A stretch of 64,000 nt of DNA from Limnoperna fortunei (GCA_944474755.1 OX104120.1:37304067-37368066); one strand, 5' to 3'; positions 12,617-23,740 are shown, numbered from the stretch's first letter. Translations and numbers: made by a program. Notes: a model not told the origin generated them from the sequence alone.

Positions 12617-13509
12617 ATGTGCTCCATGAAAATAGTTACTATGTCGATACAGGCTACATATATATAGACAAGGATGTTAATATTAACGGAACAATCAGTG
12701 ACGATGATTATAAGCACGCCACAGCTCGTCTAGCAATTACAGACAATCCTACCCGAGACAGCGTTGTCCTTACAAGATCAGAACCAGTGGTTGTAAGAGA
12801 TAAAAGGACCTCCGTAAGACGTATACTTGCATCGCCGAGAGAGGAGGTAGTTGAACGAGTAGTATCAGTACCAGTTCAGAAAATAGTTGAAAGAGTAGTA
12901 CCGGAGCCTGTTGAGAGGATTGTAGCAGCTCCAGTTGAACGCGTAGTATCGGTACCAGTTCAGAAAATAATTGAAAGGGTAGTACCGGAGCCTGTCGAGA
13001 CGGTGGTAGCTGCTCCAGTTGAAAGGGTTGTCACCCAGAGGATTGTCGCAGCGCCTGCGCCGGTACGGCGGATGGTTCAAATGGTTCCAGTACAAACGAA
13101 AATTATAGCTGAACCAGAACCAGTTAAAACAATTATAACAAAGCCTGTTCCGGTGGAAAGAGAACGAATTGTAATTACTCCAGTTCAGACTGTTGTGAAT
13201 GAACCAAGAGTAACGAGAATAGTAAGAGCAGAATCTCCGGTCGAGAGGATTGTCACAAGACCAGTTGAAAGAATAGTTACGCAACTTCCGGTACAAAGAT
13301 TCGTTACGCGACCTGTTCCCGTTAAACAAGTTATGACGGTACAAGAGCCAATAGAAAGAGTCGTACAAACACCGACACTTGTTGAAGCAGTTAGATCCAG
13401 ACCAAGCAGTAGTATTTATACATTAGCAAGATCAAGACCACAATCTATGAAATTAGTTCGATCAAGTGTCTACTCAACAACGAACCCCCGCATAGCACAT
13501 CTTGTATAG
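12617..13509 (+). CDS. Gene A, coding exon 2 (Val/Pro-repeat protein)
   Basis: This is the main exon of a predicted 307-residue protein of unknown function. A 'ttatttacag' acceptor precedes it, and the frame stays open to a TAG stop. Residues 18-30 hold the family block YYVDTGYIYIDKD, and LAITD follows near residue 50. From about residue 85 to 265 the protein is an array of Val-Pro-x-x-[KR]-[IV]-V-E-R-V-V type segments. Two 28-residue units, encoded by 84-bp repeats starting near 12851 and 12935, are almost identical and run into further diverged units. The last 40 residues are rich in Ser and Arg. There is no signal peptide, membrane segment or catalytic motif. The repeat chemistry (V, P, E, R alternation) resembles alveolin and articulin membrane-skeleton proteins, but this may be convergent. 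Genes B and C are tandem paralogues on the same strand. A structural, filament-like role is inference only. Confidence 0.85.
12850..13020 (+). repeat. 84-bp coding tandem repeat in gene A
   Basis: Two in-frame 84-bp units, each coding for 28 residues (VERVVSVPVQKIVERVV then PEPVERIVAAP), lie back to back. A third, partial and diverged unit follows. Most differences between units are single bases, several of them synonymous, so the protein pattern is kept. Confidence 0.85.
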
Positions 13510-13573
13510 TGTTTTGTATATTCATGTCCGTATATAGGCAAATGCTCATACAAAACGATGAGGGGTTGTTGGC

Positions 13574-13579
13574 AATAAA
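13574..13579 (+). promoter_or_regulatory. Candidate polyadenylation signal of gene A
   Basis: A canonical AATAAA lies about 65 nt after the gene A stop codon. Other AATAAA hexamers occur near 14147 and 14792, so a longer 3' UTR is possible. Confidence 0.4.
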
Positions 13580-13782
13580 AGGGGTCCAGTATGAAAGATA
13601 TGTGAATATAATATTACTGATTTTATTCCTGGTGTACCAATATATTACTATACTATTTGTAGATATTTAGAAAATATACGGTGTAACGAAAATACATAAT
13701 AGTTATTGCGTAGAAATTTTAGATACGTGTAAGCAGAGGCATGAGTATCTGATATTATTGTTTAAGCTCTGTAATTTGGATT

Positions 13783-13958
13783 AAATTTTTTGTCGTGCAC
13801 TTCAGATGGATAGTAAAGTAACTCGTTTTCACATGTATGACAATGTCGGATGTGCTCGATTAGAATGTTTAAATTTTTTGTCGTGCACTTCAGATGGATA
13901 GTAAAGTAACTCGTTTTCACATGTATGACAATGTCGGATGTGCTCGATTAGAATGTTT
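13783..13958. repeat. Exact 88-bp tandem duplication
   Basis: Two adjacent 88-bp units, 13783-13870 and 13871-13958, both begin 'aaattttttgtcgtgcactt' and are identical base for base. This implies a very recent duplication or an assembly effect. Confidence 0.9.
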
Positions 13959-14240
13959 AAGATGAATCATGCTGTGCGTTTATACATCAACCGTTCGCAA
14001 TAAGCTGATCAGGAGTCTTTCATTATGATATTAGTATGGAAAGTTTAAACTTTATTTGCATATGGGTAAAGATGCGTGCGAAATATTCCACATACACTGA
14101 TGCACGAAGTAGAAGTCTGTCGTTTCTCTTGTTATATATTCTGAAATAAATATGTATTAATCTGGACATTCAGTTAATCGTTTCGCACAGAACGTGAGCT
14201 ATGTATATATATGAGCTTGTGTAGTTAATAGTTTTTTGTG

Positions 14241-14402
14241 TGGCCTCGTCGGATGAGTGGTTAAGGTAGTTCGTCTACTATTGTTCACGTGGTCTGTCAA
14301 TATTGAGATTGCGGGTTCGAGTATCACAGAATGGAGATTGCGCTCGACTCCATTACTTGATAAGGATTGCACGTTTTCCTACAGAGGGTCGGGGGTTTGC
14401 TC
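14241..14402 (+). mobile_element. tRNA-derived SINE, 5' part
   Basis: The tRNA-like head has an A-box-like 'gatgagtggttaagg' and a B-box-like 'gcgggttcgagtatcac', then 'ataaggattgcacgttttcc'. The 3' tail is missing. Confidence 0.7.
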
Positions 14403-15590
14403 AACAAACTATCAGAATGTTCAGTATGCATAAGTTTGTGTGTAGTTAATAGATATATGCAAGAAATTATCTATTTATCCTGACGTGCAAACAAACAGAT
14501 TCATATATTATCCTTAATTGAAACACATCTAACGATCACCTAGGGGATGACTCAGTTTGTAACAACAGTTAATGTCCATGGTTATTTGACACGACGGGTG
14601 TGTTGCAAGACAGGAACTGCTTGCACTTCTGAGTTGACTCTAATTTTCGTACGAGTATAGGTGTTGTTGGCTTTTGTTTGCGTATTTTGTTCTGTGTTTG
14701 TTGATTTGTATTCACGCATGACTATGTATTGGTGTTTTGGACTGTGAGATTTGATTGCAACTTTGGTATTTCTTTGCAGTAAACAGGTGTTCAATAAAAA
14801 TTAATGAAATGTATGGCGCGTTTAATATTCTGCGCAGGTACCAATATTGCTGCACCGCTTTCGTTAAAAATCATGTTTGATAACAGTTTATACACCTGTC
14901 CAGGTACAGGTTTAAAGCAAGCACTGGATCTTTCACGTTTGTCATAATGTGTCTTTAGATTAAAATGTTACCCTTTCTTTCTTATATATTTTTCTTATTA
15001 TTGTGTAGCGCAGACAAAAAGGACACCTTCAATCTTTTTTCTAATGATTGTGAACCGCAAACAATTTAAACTGGACACCTTTAAGGTTAATTTACATACC
15101 AGCATAGAATTTATATTGCTTAAAATGTGTGGGTGCACTTTTCTTGTATTACAAGGTTTTTTGTTTGAGAATACAACATTCAATATTTATATTCGTCCTT
15201 TAAAACCGTAAATAGACCGACATTAAATAAACATCTTAACATTTCGTTGAATCGAGTTCTATATATTGAGGTCAAGCGTGGACAGGGGTAACCAGTGACA
15301 GCCCTATTTCTGAAATGACAATTTTTTTATTGGATACCTTTATGAAGTTTATATAATTTCAATATTTTAACATTTCATCGTACATCTACGGATATATTGG
15401 TCACTGTTTAAAACACTTTAAATCGCAAGTCAAACAGAACAGGCGAAAGACTAGTGATTTCCGAAACGGACAACTTTTTGTTTACTCCAGCATAGCTTAG
15501 AGTGCTATTGTTTCACTTATGGTACAATATTTCAGCCATGTTTTTGTTTTATACACCTAATATTTAATAAGTTTTATATATTTTTGATTA
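14403..15590. other. Intergenic, nothing firm
   Basis: No gene or clear repeat is supported. Confidence 0.4.
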
Positions 15591-15854
15591 AGGTGGCCTA
15601 GTGGATAAGGTAGTTCGTCTTCTATTGATCAATTGGTCTGTCAACATCGAGGTTTAGAGTTCGAGATTCACTGTAGGAAGGGTGCACTCGACTCCAATCT
15701 GAATTTACAGGGATTGCCAGTTTTCCTATCGAAGATCGGGAGTTTTCTACGGGTACTCCGGCTCCCTCCCCAATAAAAACTGGACGCCATGATATAGCTG
15801 AAAGATTGCTGAAATGTGTGTGTAAAACATCATTCAAACACACAAACAAACATA
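15591..15854 (+). mobile_element. tRNA-derived SINE, near full length
   Basis: Head 'ggtggcctagtggataagg', B-box-like 'gagttcgagattcac', the body with 'ggtactccggctccctcc' and 'aataaaaactggacgccatg', and a 'caaa' tail are all present. 'ttttgatta' at both edges (15582 and 15855) is a likely 9-bp target duplication. Confidence 0.8.
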
Positions 15855-16104
15855 TTTTGATTACGCCTCTTTCGTAACTCTTAATTCATATTGGGCAAGC
15901 TGCCATCCTTCTCCGTGTAAGTTTTTCTTGTAATCAAACTGGATAAAACCACACACATTAGTCCTAGTTTTTTTCTTTTGTTTTTGGCGGGGCGTGTAGG
16001 CTATGTGGCTAAGAACTTGGTCATATTCTAATGATCAGCTTTCTCTCGTTTATTTGACAAGTTGTGTCATCCTTTTGGGAGTGTCCCTTGTAAGATTTCA
16101 TACA

Positions 16105-16535
16105 AATGGCTAAGGGGCATGGTAGCTATTCACCTATTATTGATCACGTGTCAGTCAACACGGAGGTTTGCGGGTTCGAGCATTACTGCGGGAATGGTGT
16201 GTTCTATTCTTACCTCGAAGGTCGGGGGTTTTCCTCGGGGTACTTGAAAAATTGCTGAAAGTGGCGTTAAACAACATGCAAGCAAACAAACAAATTTCCG
16301 GGGTACTTTGTCTTCTTCTCCCAATAAAATTGGACCCAACGATATAGTAGCTGAAAGTGGCACTAAAAACCATACAAACAAACAATCGACTACTACTTTA
16401 CCTGACAAGGATTTCCAATTTCTCCTGACAAGGTCGGTGGTTTTCACCGGGTGCACTGCATTCACCCAAATAAAACTTAACACCATGAAAACAATAATTG
16501 AAAGTGGCGTTAAACGTCATTAACACGAACAAAAA
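16105..16535 (+). mobile_element. Cluster of three overlapping SINE fragments
   Basis: A head with 'gcgggttcgagcattactgc' leads to 'attgctgaaagtggcgttaa' and a caaa tail. A second partial unit follows (tggacccaacgatatagtag), and then a third (cctgacaaggatttcc to ggcgttaaacgtcatt). These are serial insertions or unequal exchange. Confidence 0.65.
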
Positions 16536-17653
16536 GCTAAAAGTGATTTGTTAGCACTCCGTGCAAGATTTATTAATAAAAACAAGAAATGCATGCTTCA
16601 TTGGGTCACTGTGTGATTCTTCCCTGCCACAGCTTTCCGTGCAAGTTTCATGCGAATCGATTAGGCCTCACGAACAATATCAGTATAGGCTTAATTAGAC
16701 TTATCTGTACCACATGTATCGTCTTTCTGTAAGGTTGCTTATTAATTAAAAAAATGCAATAAAAATGGACAGCCTCTTTAAAAACAACATATGTGCATGA
16801 CTCATTGTTCTTGTCGGGAGCTCTCCGTTAACCTATGACAATTAAAAATTAAGTTTCTTGAAGCCTCTGACTTTCCATCTTTCTGATGACACTACTTGTA
16901 AAATTACATTTGAAATAAGCTTTAATTGTCGCTTTGGAATTTTCTCAGTTCCTGTATACTATGCATATGAATATGATTGGTTTCTCAATTAAGGAACAAA
17001 TGTACATGCTTTATTTTATCATTCTCGCGGGAGCTCCGCTACATGTAATAAAAAAACAGGTTTCACACCTGAAAAATAGCCGAAATGTTCTACTGCAAAC
17101 CTAGGCCGAATTTTACTGCCGTTATAATCCGAAGTCGGTTTTGTGATTTGTCGGATTATTCGTTCTACTGCAACCCTATCTTGGGTGCACCCAATACATA
17201 CTTGTCTGCTTTGTGCATCGAGTTTATTTTATATCATTTTTCACGGGTAAATGAATTTTCTAAAATTAAAAAAATGCATAGTTTACTTTTTTTAAAGTTC
17301 ACATGATTAATATCGAAACCACGTGATCGATACAAGGAAACTGAAACAAGACAAACCATGAACAGTTGTTATAAGATCTGATTCAAACGGTCAAAAAACG
17401 CTCCAATTACCCTTAAATCTTCCCCGAGAGCAATCAAAGCTAGAGAATCTTTTGACAAACAATCTAACCTTAGGCCAACTATAGACCGAGAAGAATACTT
17501 GTCATAAACACACAATCAATTTAAAATTCTGGGTTAACACAAAACGTCACAGACAGGAGCTCTGCTGGGTAGAATTTATACCTGTGCGTAGAACACACAT
17601 TCTCATTTAATCGGAACGTTCAATTGAAAGCATTAGTAATTGACATGTCAACC
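16536..17653. other. 5' flank of gene B
   Basis: No gene is recognised. Two similar clauses, near 16625 and 17030, contain 'cgggagctccg'-like or 'gagctctccg' patches, which may be remnants of an old repeat. Confidence 0.35.
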
Positions 17654-17684
17654 ATGGAGAACGTTCGATATCGTTTGGCAAACG
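17654..17684 (+). CDS. Gene B, coding exon 1
   Basis: This exon is 31 nt long and encodes MENVRYRLAN plus one base of an Asp codon, followed by a strong 'ggtaagt' donor in phase 1. An in-frame ATG lies 9 nt upstream (17645) and would add MST. The inner ATG is preferred because its context is 'accatgg', it matches the gene A start (gaccatgg), and it gives the same 31-nt exon as in genes A and C. The peptide aligns with gene A exon 1 (MESLKYKLKN). Confidence 0.78.
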
Positions 17685-18000
17685 GTAAGTTATTAATTTT
17701 TATATAAAATTTATATGTATTTTATGATTTGTATATCGAGCATATTAAAGCCACGAAACCTTGTTTCTTACTTATTGATTAACCGTATAAAACATTTATA
17801 ATTTACAACATTTAATTTGTTTATTATTATATTTGTTACAATAAGGCCACGGTTCTGAGCAAAAGAACATATATTATTGTACGGTTTTAGTCCAGCTATA
17901 TATCCCTCCAATTTGGTCTTCTATTACTCAAATGACATTTAAAAGTTAGTTTACTCTTATATTCAAAAGTTAGACCTGCTTAAAAATAGTTAGTTTGCTT

Positions 18001-18120
18001 GTTTGAATGTGGTTTCGGCATTTAAGCTATTATGTGGTCCAGTTTTTTATGGGGTAGCCAGATTACCCGATGAAATCTACATACTTGGTCAGAAAACTGG
18101 CAATCCTTTTAATTAAGGCT
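18001..18120 (-). mobile_element. tRNA-derived SINE fragment
   Basis: 'gtggtccagttttttatggg' and 'cagaaaactggcaatccttt' mark a minus-strand, diverged SINE body. Confidence 0.5.
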
Positions 18121-18714
18121 GGATTCGAGTACACCTTCACCTTATTAAGGTTCGAAATCACAACCTCTTAATTCAGAAGCCAGGAATCTTTCATTTTTAT
18201 CTGGTGTGTCGCTACAGATAAATTAGCACCTGCAACTACAGCGTCGACAATATGGTGTCCACTTGCATTCAAATAAACAATCCTACCCCTTTTTGCATTT
18301 GTTTTCTAAAAATAGCTACATAATAAAAATAAGCAGAATTTTTACTAAACATAAGTACAATTCTTATGGTATTTTTCAATCATCAATTTTACGCAATCTT
18401 TAACTGTTTGTGGAAATTTAATTTATTTTGGACATGTTCGAATAATTGTTATAAAGTATGACAAATAGCCAAAAGCTTTTTAAATAATTTTTTATTTTTC
18501 TGTTATGCAATTCAACCTTTTACAAAATTTTTTAAAGTCTTTCAAAGGTTGAATCAGTGTACCGGAAAGATAAATTGCCAGACAGCAAAAAAAAGAAGAT
18601 TTGTTTGTACACATGTAACCGTAAATAAAGCTTGAATGAACACTAAATTTATAAAACTTTGACAGTTTTGGCCAAGGACAGAATATACCAGCTTAGTTTT
18701 GGCATCATGTTTTG

Positions 18715-18838
18715 ATATCAAATTGCTGGCGTCCTGAAGTTTAACGTCTTATTGTGAGGCTGTACTCCGGCTTTCTCCCCAATTACACTGGCGCAATAAA
18801 TGCAAAATGGTATTAAAAACATCATTAAAAAATCAACG
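18715..18838 (+). mobile_element. Diverged SINE fragment
   Basis: 'gtactccggctttctcccca' precedes a degraded tail with 'ttaaaaacatcattaaaaaa'. Confidence 0.4.
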
Positions 18839-19714
18839 ACGGAACATTTTAACCTCTATAATAGACATCTGAACAATAACCAAAAAAGAGTATAATCTAA
18901 TTCTAAAATAACATTTACCAAATATCAAATCGGAGACATATCATTATTATAATGTCTATGATCATATAATACAAAAAAGCTCATTATGGCCTACAAGCAG
19001 AGCATTCAAACATTAAAAAAAACACATGATAAAATAAATACGTAAGTAAGTAATGATCCGTAAAGATATTATATCTTTTAAATCTCTTCTCTTGAGTGAA
19101 ATGGCCTATACAAAATTAATAATCAGAAATAACGCAATTCAATGTGGGCAAATTTTGTTTGCTTATTCCAGTTTCGTGTCCTGATCCGATCATGTTTCCA
19201 CGAATTATAATCGGTTGGGAGAAGATGATTCAGGTTCCACATCGCCACACTATATCATGTCCACTGACATACATTATACATACAAAGTAAAGATTTAATT
19301 TAAATTGTTAAAACACAAATAATCGGCTCTGAAATAAGCGTAATGCTTAAGACATTAAGTCAACATTACTTATTTTAGACTATATCTTGACAAAATATAG
19401 TAGATTAAAATGTTTACTGAGGTTTAATGAAAACACCACAAGTCTCCAGTGAGCATCTTATTAAAAACTGGGATTTTTTTTACATTAAATTACTACTGGT
19501 TATTTATTTAATTAACTGTTATAATTTTTACTTAAATAATAGTAAAAATGTCCATATAATATATTGTGCCAAACCAGACCAAAACGGAATTCTAATATCA
19601 ATTTTTATCCAGTATTGGCCTTATTCCGACCTGTATTGCCTGGTTATGTCAAATACTCAATTCACATGGAAAATAATGAAGATTTGGCCTAGTCATTATT
19701 AAAGATATCATTAG

Positions 19715-19834
19715 GTGATGATTTTTGTATTGGCCTAGTTATTGTTCCTCTGCCAGCTGTATTGGCTTTCGACTGCATTCAGGCCAATACAGCTGGCCGA
19801 GGACCAATAAATAGGCCAATACAGAAATCATCAC
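19715..19834. mobile_element. Foldback element, about 50-bp arms
   Basis: The left arm 'gtattggcctagttattg' and its continuation to 'ccagctgtattggc' pair with the right arm 'gccaatacagctggccgagg' through 'taggccaatacag' and 'atcatcac'. The spacer is about 20 bp. No open frame is present. Confidence 0.65.
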
Positions 19835-20284
19835 GCAATAATATCAAAACAATGCATTACAGCACTATAAAGACACGTGTCAGGTTTCGTGCCAATCGTT
19901 GTTCCATACAGTTTATTCACACAATAATTCTAACAGATAAATATTTTAGTAATTAAAGCTAATCAATAAACTTCTACTTAATTCACCATTTTGACTATAA
20001 ATGTAAAGAAAGGTGTACAGTGTATCGATTTGTTGATTTAACGCAATACCTATTCGACCATATAACACGACAATTGTTCTTTCACTTAAGGCTGAATGGA
20101 CATTTCAACTATATACACAATATTTAATCATATCTTCCTTTTTTTCTCTTAAATTCGTCTCTTATTTTCGTTTTGAGATATTATATACCCATATTTTAAA
20201 ACATTATGGTTTCGAAAAAAAAACCGTTTACTAATCAGAAACATTTGTGCGATATAACTTCTAGACATATAGTCATTATAGAAC

Positions 20285-20783
20285 CGTATGTACCCGTCCG
20301 AAACAATTAGGTCTTTGGTTCTCCATTTCCTGTCCCTTCACATCAGTAGTTTAGTGTCCCAAAATGTACAGTAATGCACCGTTTTTTGGGGGTTCCAGGT
20401 CCGCTTTGCTTTTCAGTCCAGTTTATTACAAATGCATGAATCAACGCTGAGATTGTGGGTTCAAGCCTCACTGCCGGCAGTGTGTACTCCAATCCAATCT
20501 TAATTGACAAGGATTGCCACTTTTCCTACCGAAGGTCGGGGGTTCTCTCCGGTACTCCGGCTTCCTCCTCGAATAAAAACTGGACGCCTTGATATAGCTG
20601 AAAAATTGCTGAAAGTGGCGTTAAACATCATTCAAACAAACAAAACAAATGCATTTACACGTTAAATACCCGTCCAAAACAATTATTATTTGATTCGCAA
20701 TTTTTCACACCCTACACAAGTCCCAAAATGTTCCGTGATGCTCTTTTTCAGAGCTTCAGGGACCGCATCTGCCTACTTTTCTT
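20285..20783. repeat. Diverged direct duplication split by a SINE
   Basis: About 120 bp beginning 'acccgtccgaaacaatta' (20289) recurs as 'acccgtccaaaacaatta' (20668). Both copies continue through 'tcccaaaatgt' to a 'ccgc...tgc' end. The SINE at 20430 lies between them. Confidence 0.55.
20430..20648 (+). mobile_element. tRNA-derived SINE, lacking the 5' edge
   Basis: It contains 'gattgtgggttcaagcctca', 'aaggattgccacttttccta', 'ataaaaactggacgccttga' and the tail 'ggcgttaaacatcattcaaa' with caaa repeats. Confidence 0.8.
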
Positions 20784-20934
20784 TTTTATCAAAAATACAT
20801 GTAGTTAAATACAGATATCGTCTTCAGTGTATCATTTAGTATGCACCAGCGTAATACAGATGAAAGAAAAACAAAATGCAACAAGTAACAGTGTTAGGAT
20901 AATTACCGGTACTGTAGTTAAAATTGGCAACCAC

Positions 20935-21130
20935 AGCCAGCGTATCACCGAGGTAGCGAGTTCGTCAAGGCGTGATCGACTCAAACCGTAATTGACGAGG
21001 AATACCAGTTATCCTACAGAATATCGGAGTTTTCCACTTTTACTCCAACCCTCTCTCATAATAAAAAGTGGACACCATGATTTTGTATGAAAATTACGGA
21101 AAGCGGCTTAAAACCGCAAAAAAGTTAGCG
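20935..21130 (+). mobile_element. Old, diverged SINE copy
   Basis: Diverged counterparts of each block are visible: 'aattgacgaggaataccagt', 'aataaaaagtggacaccatg' and 'ggcttaaaaccgcaaa'. Confidence 0.5.
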
Positions 21131-21608
21131 AACAAAAATCGACGCATGAATCCCTTAACACTTTGATTTTCATGTAAATCATAGTTTCTAGAAAGCGATC
21201 CCACATATGTATAATGGTCAATAATTGGATGCAAGTATGCATTTAAATGTGTCTACTTAAGCAGGAAAAACTAACATTTCCTTCTAATCGTTTACAAAAG
21301 CACAACTGATAGTTTACAAATTGTATTTGTCTAATATGTACATGTAAACCATGCAAGGGCGTAGTTAGCCTTTGGGATATACCGAGGCAGGAGTGTCTGC
21401 TGGTGACAATTCATGATAGAAAACGTAAAAAAACCCTCAATTTTTTTGACCGAGGCAACTATTTCGATTGAGTTTCCTCGGTTGCCTCGGTGGTAGCTAC
21501 GCACCTGAAACGAATTGCTATTTTTTATAAAAATTTACTGAAGTTTAATAGGGTTTTAATATGTTTTATAAACTATGTTTTCTCATCTCTATTAAATATT
21601 TTTTACAG

Positions 21609-22576
21609 ATCGTTTTGAACAGAACACATACTATGTAGATACAGGTTTTATGTACATAGAGCAGGATCTGGCCACAGGTCAAGTAAGAAACGTAACTGAC
21701 AGCTTCGCAGAAAACGGAAATGCTTTGGAGTACCCCTCACAGAAAACGCTTGCTATTACCGATGGAACTAGACCAGGATCAGTTATTGTTCCTAGGAATG
21801 AAGTTTTGACAAATGGCGAAACTGTGGTCCGCCGATCAACTGTTGTACCGCAAACGGAAGGGTCAGTTATCATTCCAAGAAGGGAGGGGTCAGTCATTAT
21901 TCCACGAAAAGAGGGATCTGTTATTATTCCCAAACGAGAAGGATCTGTTATTCTGCACAGAAAAGAAGGATCGGTCATAGTTCCGCAAAAGCAACTGTCT
22001 GTTATCAATGGATCTGTTGTTGGTAGGTCTGTTGGATACCAGACGCAGAGAGTGGTACAGAGAATTGTGTCAACACCTCGAGAGCGAATCGTTGAATCGC
22101 CCAGGGAACAATACGTCACACGCGTTATAGAAAGACCACAAACAGTAAGAGTCGTACGATCAAATGGTTATGCACCTTCTGTTCAGAGCATACCCGAAGG
22201 TAGAATATCGTATGTTATGGATGATTCACACATGCGCGGAAGTTACCCAGTAAGAAGAGTTATTGTGAGGAAAGCCGACGCCGATTACGATGACGCCGTC
22301 CATCGACTATATAAAACAACAATAAATGTATCAAGCAGCGAATCAGATTCAAGTGAAGGCTCAAGAGAAGTTATTAAAACTAGATATATTTCAACTCCCT
22401 CACAACAGTTTAAGAGCGTAAAAGGAGTTCCAGAGGCTAAAATGTATGTTCCTACGCCAAATACGACAAACCATATGAAAGATTCTGACAGCGACAGCAG
22501 TTCGCTGGATAGCGTGGACATTAAGAAGTTTGAAAAAGATGCTAAAAGGAGCAAAAAATATAAAATAAAAAAATAG
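21609..22576 (+). CDS. Gene B, coding exon 2 (EGSVIIPRK-repeat protein)
   Basis: This is the main exon of a predicted 332-residue protein of unknown function, entered through a 'ttttttacag' acceptor and ending at TAG. The family block YYVDTGFMYIEQDLATGQV starts near residue 17, and a second shared element, LAITDG, lies near residue 58. Residues 94-138 are five 9-residue tandem repeats of the type E-G-S-V-I-I-P-[RK]-[RK]. Residues 157-195 are a Val/Arg/Pro-rich segment (VVQRIVSTPRERIVESP) that recalls gene A. Two acidic Ser tracts follow (SSSESDSSEGS near 252 and KDSDSDSSSLDS near 311), which look like casein kinase 2 substrate regions. The extreme C-terminus is Lys-rich (KRSKKYKIKK). No signal peptide or membrane helix is visible, so a cytoplasmic or nuclear location is inferred. 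Confidence 0.86.
21857..21991 (+). repeat. 27-bp coding tandem repeat in gene B
   Basis: Five consecutive in-frame 27-bp units encode EGSVIIPRR, EGSVIIPRK, EGSVIIPKR, EGSVILHRK and EGSVIVPQK. The E-G-S-V-I core is invariant. Codon choice varies between units (ggg/gga, tca/tct/tcg), so the array is not newly expanded and the protein sequence appears to be constrained. Confidence 0.88.
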
Positions 22577-23740
22577 ACGACTTGTTTTCTTTATTTGTGC
22601 AATAAACTAGGATGCAGACCTAGGATAACAGACAAAATCAAATCAACGACTCAAAAGTGCTTCAAGAATATGTACTCATGACCTTTATTAATTGCTTATA
22701 TCAAAACTGCATTATTAAATTATATAGCAGTTTGATACATTGTGTAATCAAGGAACAAATCATTATATTTTAGTATGTATAATGTCCATTTATTTGTTGT
22801 ATATTTAATGTTCTTGTGATATTCTGTACAATACTCATTGAGAAATCGGTGGCACCTTCATTTCGTTCATGATGCGTGTACATAAATAGAATATTTAATA
22901 TTGTTTACATATGGAAACATTGAATACTAAAGTAGAATATATAGTTTTGTTTATCCTCTCCCTACCTTATAGATGTCTCCTGAAAATATTGGGTACCGTG
23001 TCGTTATTTTTTTATGTCCTTTTTTAATGTCCCATCATTAAAACCCATCTAAATATTGTCTCATTTATAATTTGGAAAATTAAAAAGTCAACATTACTTC
23101 CAAGTCTAGCTATATGGAGATGAAGTCTATATATGGGTATTTTGTATTAATCTGTTCATAAAGGTACCAGTTGAAAGCTGGAACCATGTCCCATGCAAGC
23201 CCACAACCACGTCTCTGATTCTTGTATTATATTTGACCACAACAATTTGACCCCATATCATTTGGGGCGAAATATAGAACCATGTTTTTTCGTTTTCTGG
23301 ATAAATTTTGCCCCAAATGAAATGGAGGTTAAATTAATGTGATTTTACATTAAAAGAATATTAAATTTATTGCAAAAAACTTGATCACCTTTACTGCTCA
23401 AAATGGCGACGCTTCTATTCGATCGCTGACATATCGAACTTGAATCTGTGATTTCCATTAATCAACCTAATTGGTCATTGATTGTTTTTTAATCTTGTAC
23501 AGTTTGTATCTATGTCAATATGTATATATTTGTGATTATATATCTATTAAATTGTTATAATATACAACATTATGATATAATAAAAGTATTTTGTTTATAC
23601 AATTTAAATATTTTGGCCGTTTAGCTTCCAAGATGAGGTCACTAACTCATCAAAACGCCAATGAACTTTTGATAAAGTCGTTTATATTAAAAAACAAAAT
23701 TCTATACATTAGTTCCAAAGCTCGACTCTATTCTTAATAC
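22577..23740. other. Gene B 3' flank
   Basis: A/T-rich sequence. It contains 'aaatgaaatggaggttaaat' and 'ccccatatcatttggggcga' (23245-23345), a weak inverted pair. No gene is seen. Confidence 0.35.
22601..22606 (+). promoter_or_regulatory. Candidate polyadenylation signal of gene B
   Basis: AATAAA occurs about 25 nt after the gene B stop, within 'gtgcaataaactag'. If used, the 3' UTR would be very short. Later hexamers, for example near 23578, are alternatives. Confidence 0.4.

Larger units (their letters stand above)
13510..14240 (+). other. Gene A 3' flank / probable 3' UTR
   Basis: A/T-rich sequence with several AATAAA motifs and the exact 88-bp duplication listed separately. Confidence 0.5.
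17685..21608 (+). other. Gene B intron 1
   Basis: A phase-1 intron of 3924 nt, from 'gtaagt' to 'tttttacag'. It contains several SINE fragments, a foldback at 19715 and a local duplication around 20285-20783. Confidence 0.75.

Noticed and set aside
12865..13368. Long minus-strand open frame (167 codons) opposite gene A
   Set aside because: It is a shadow of the repetitive coding exon. V/P/E/R codons on the plus strand avoid stops on the minus strand, and the antisense peptide is an unnatural N/R/S/Y/F mix.
15622..16523. Several open frames of 61-111 codons on both strands
   Set aside because: They are read-throughs of SINE bodies, and the same peptides recur wherever the SINE occurs.
21679..22119. 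Minus-strand open frame (146 codons) opposite gene B
   Set aside because: It mirrors the 27-bp repeats and has no start context, splice structure or protein-like character of its own.
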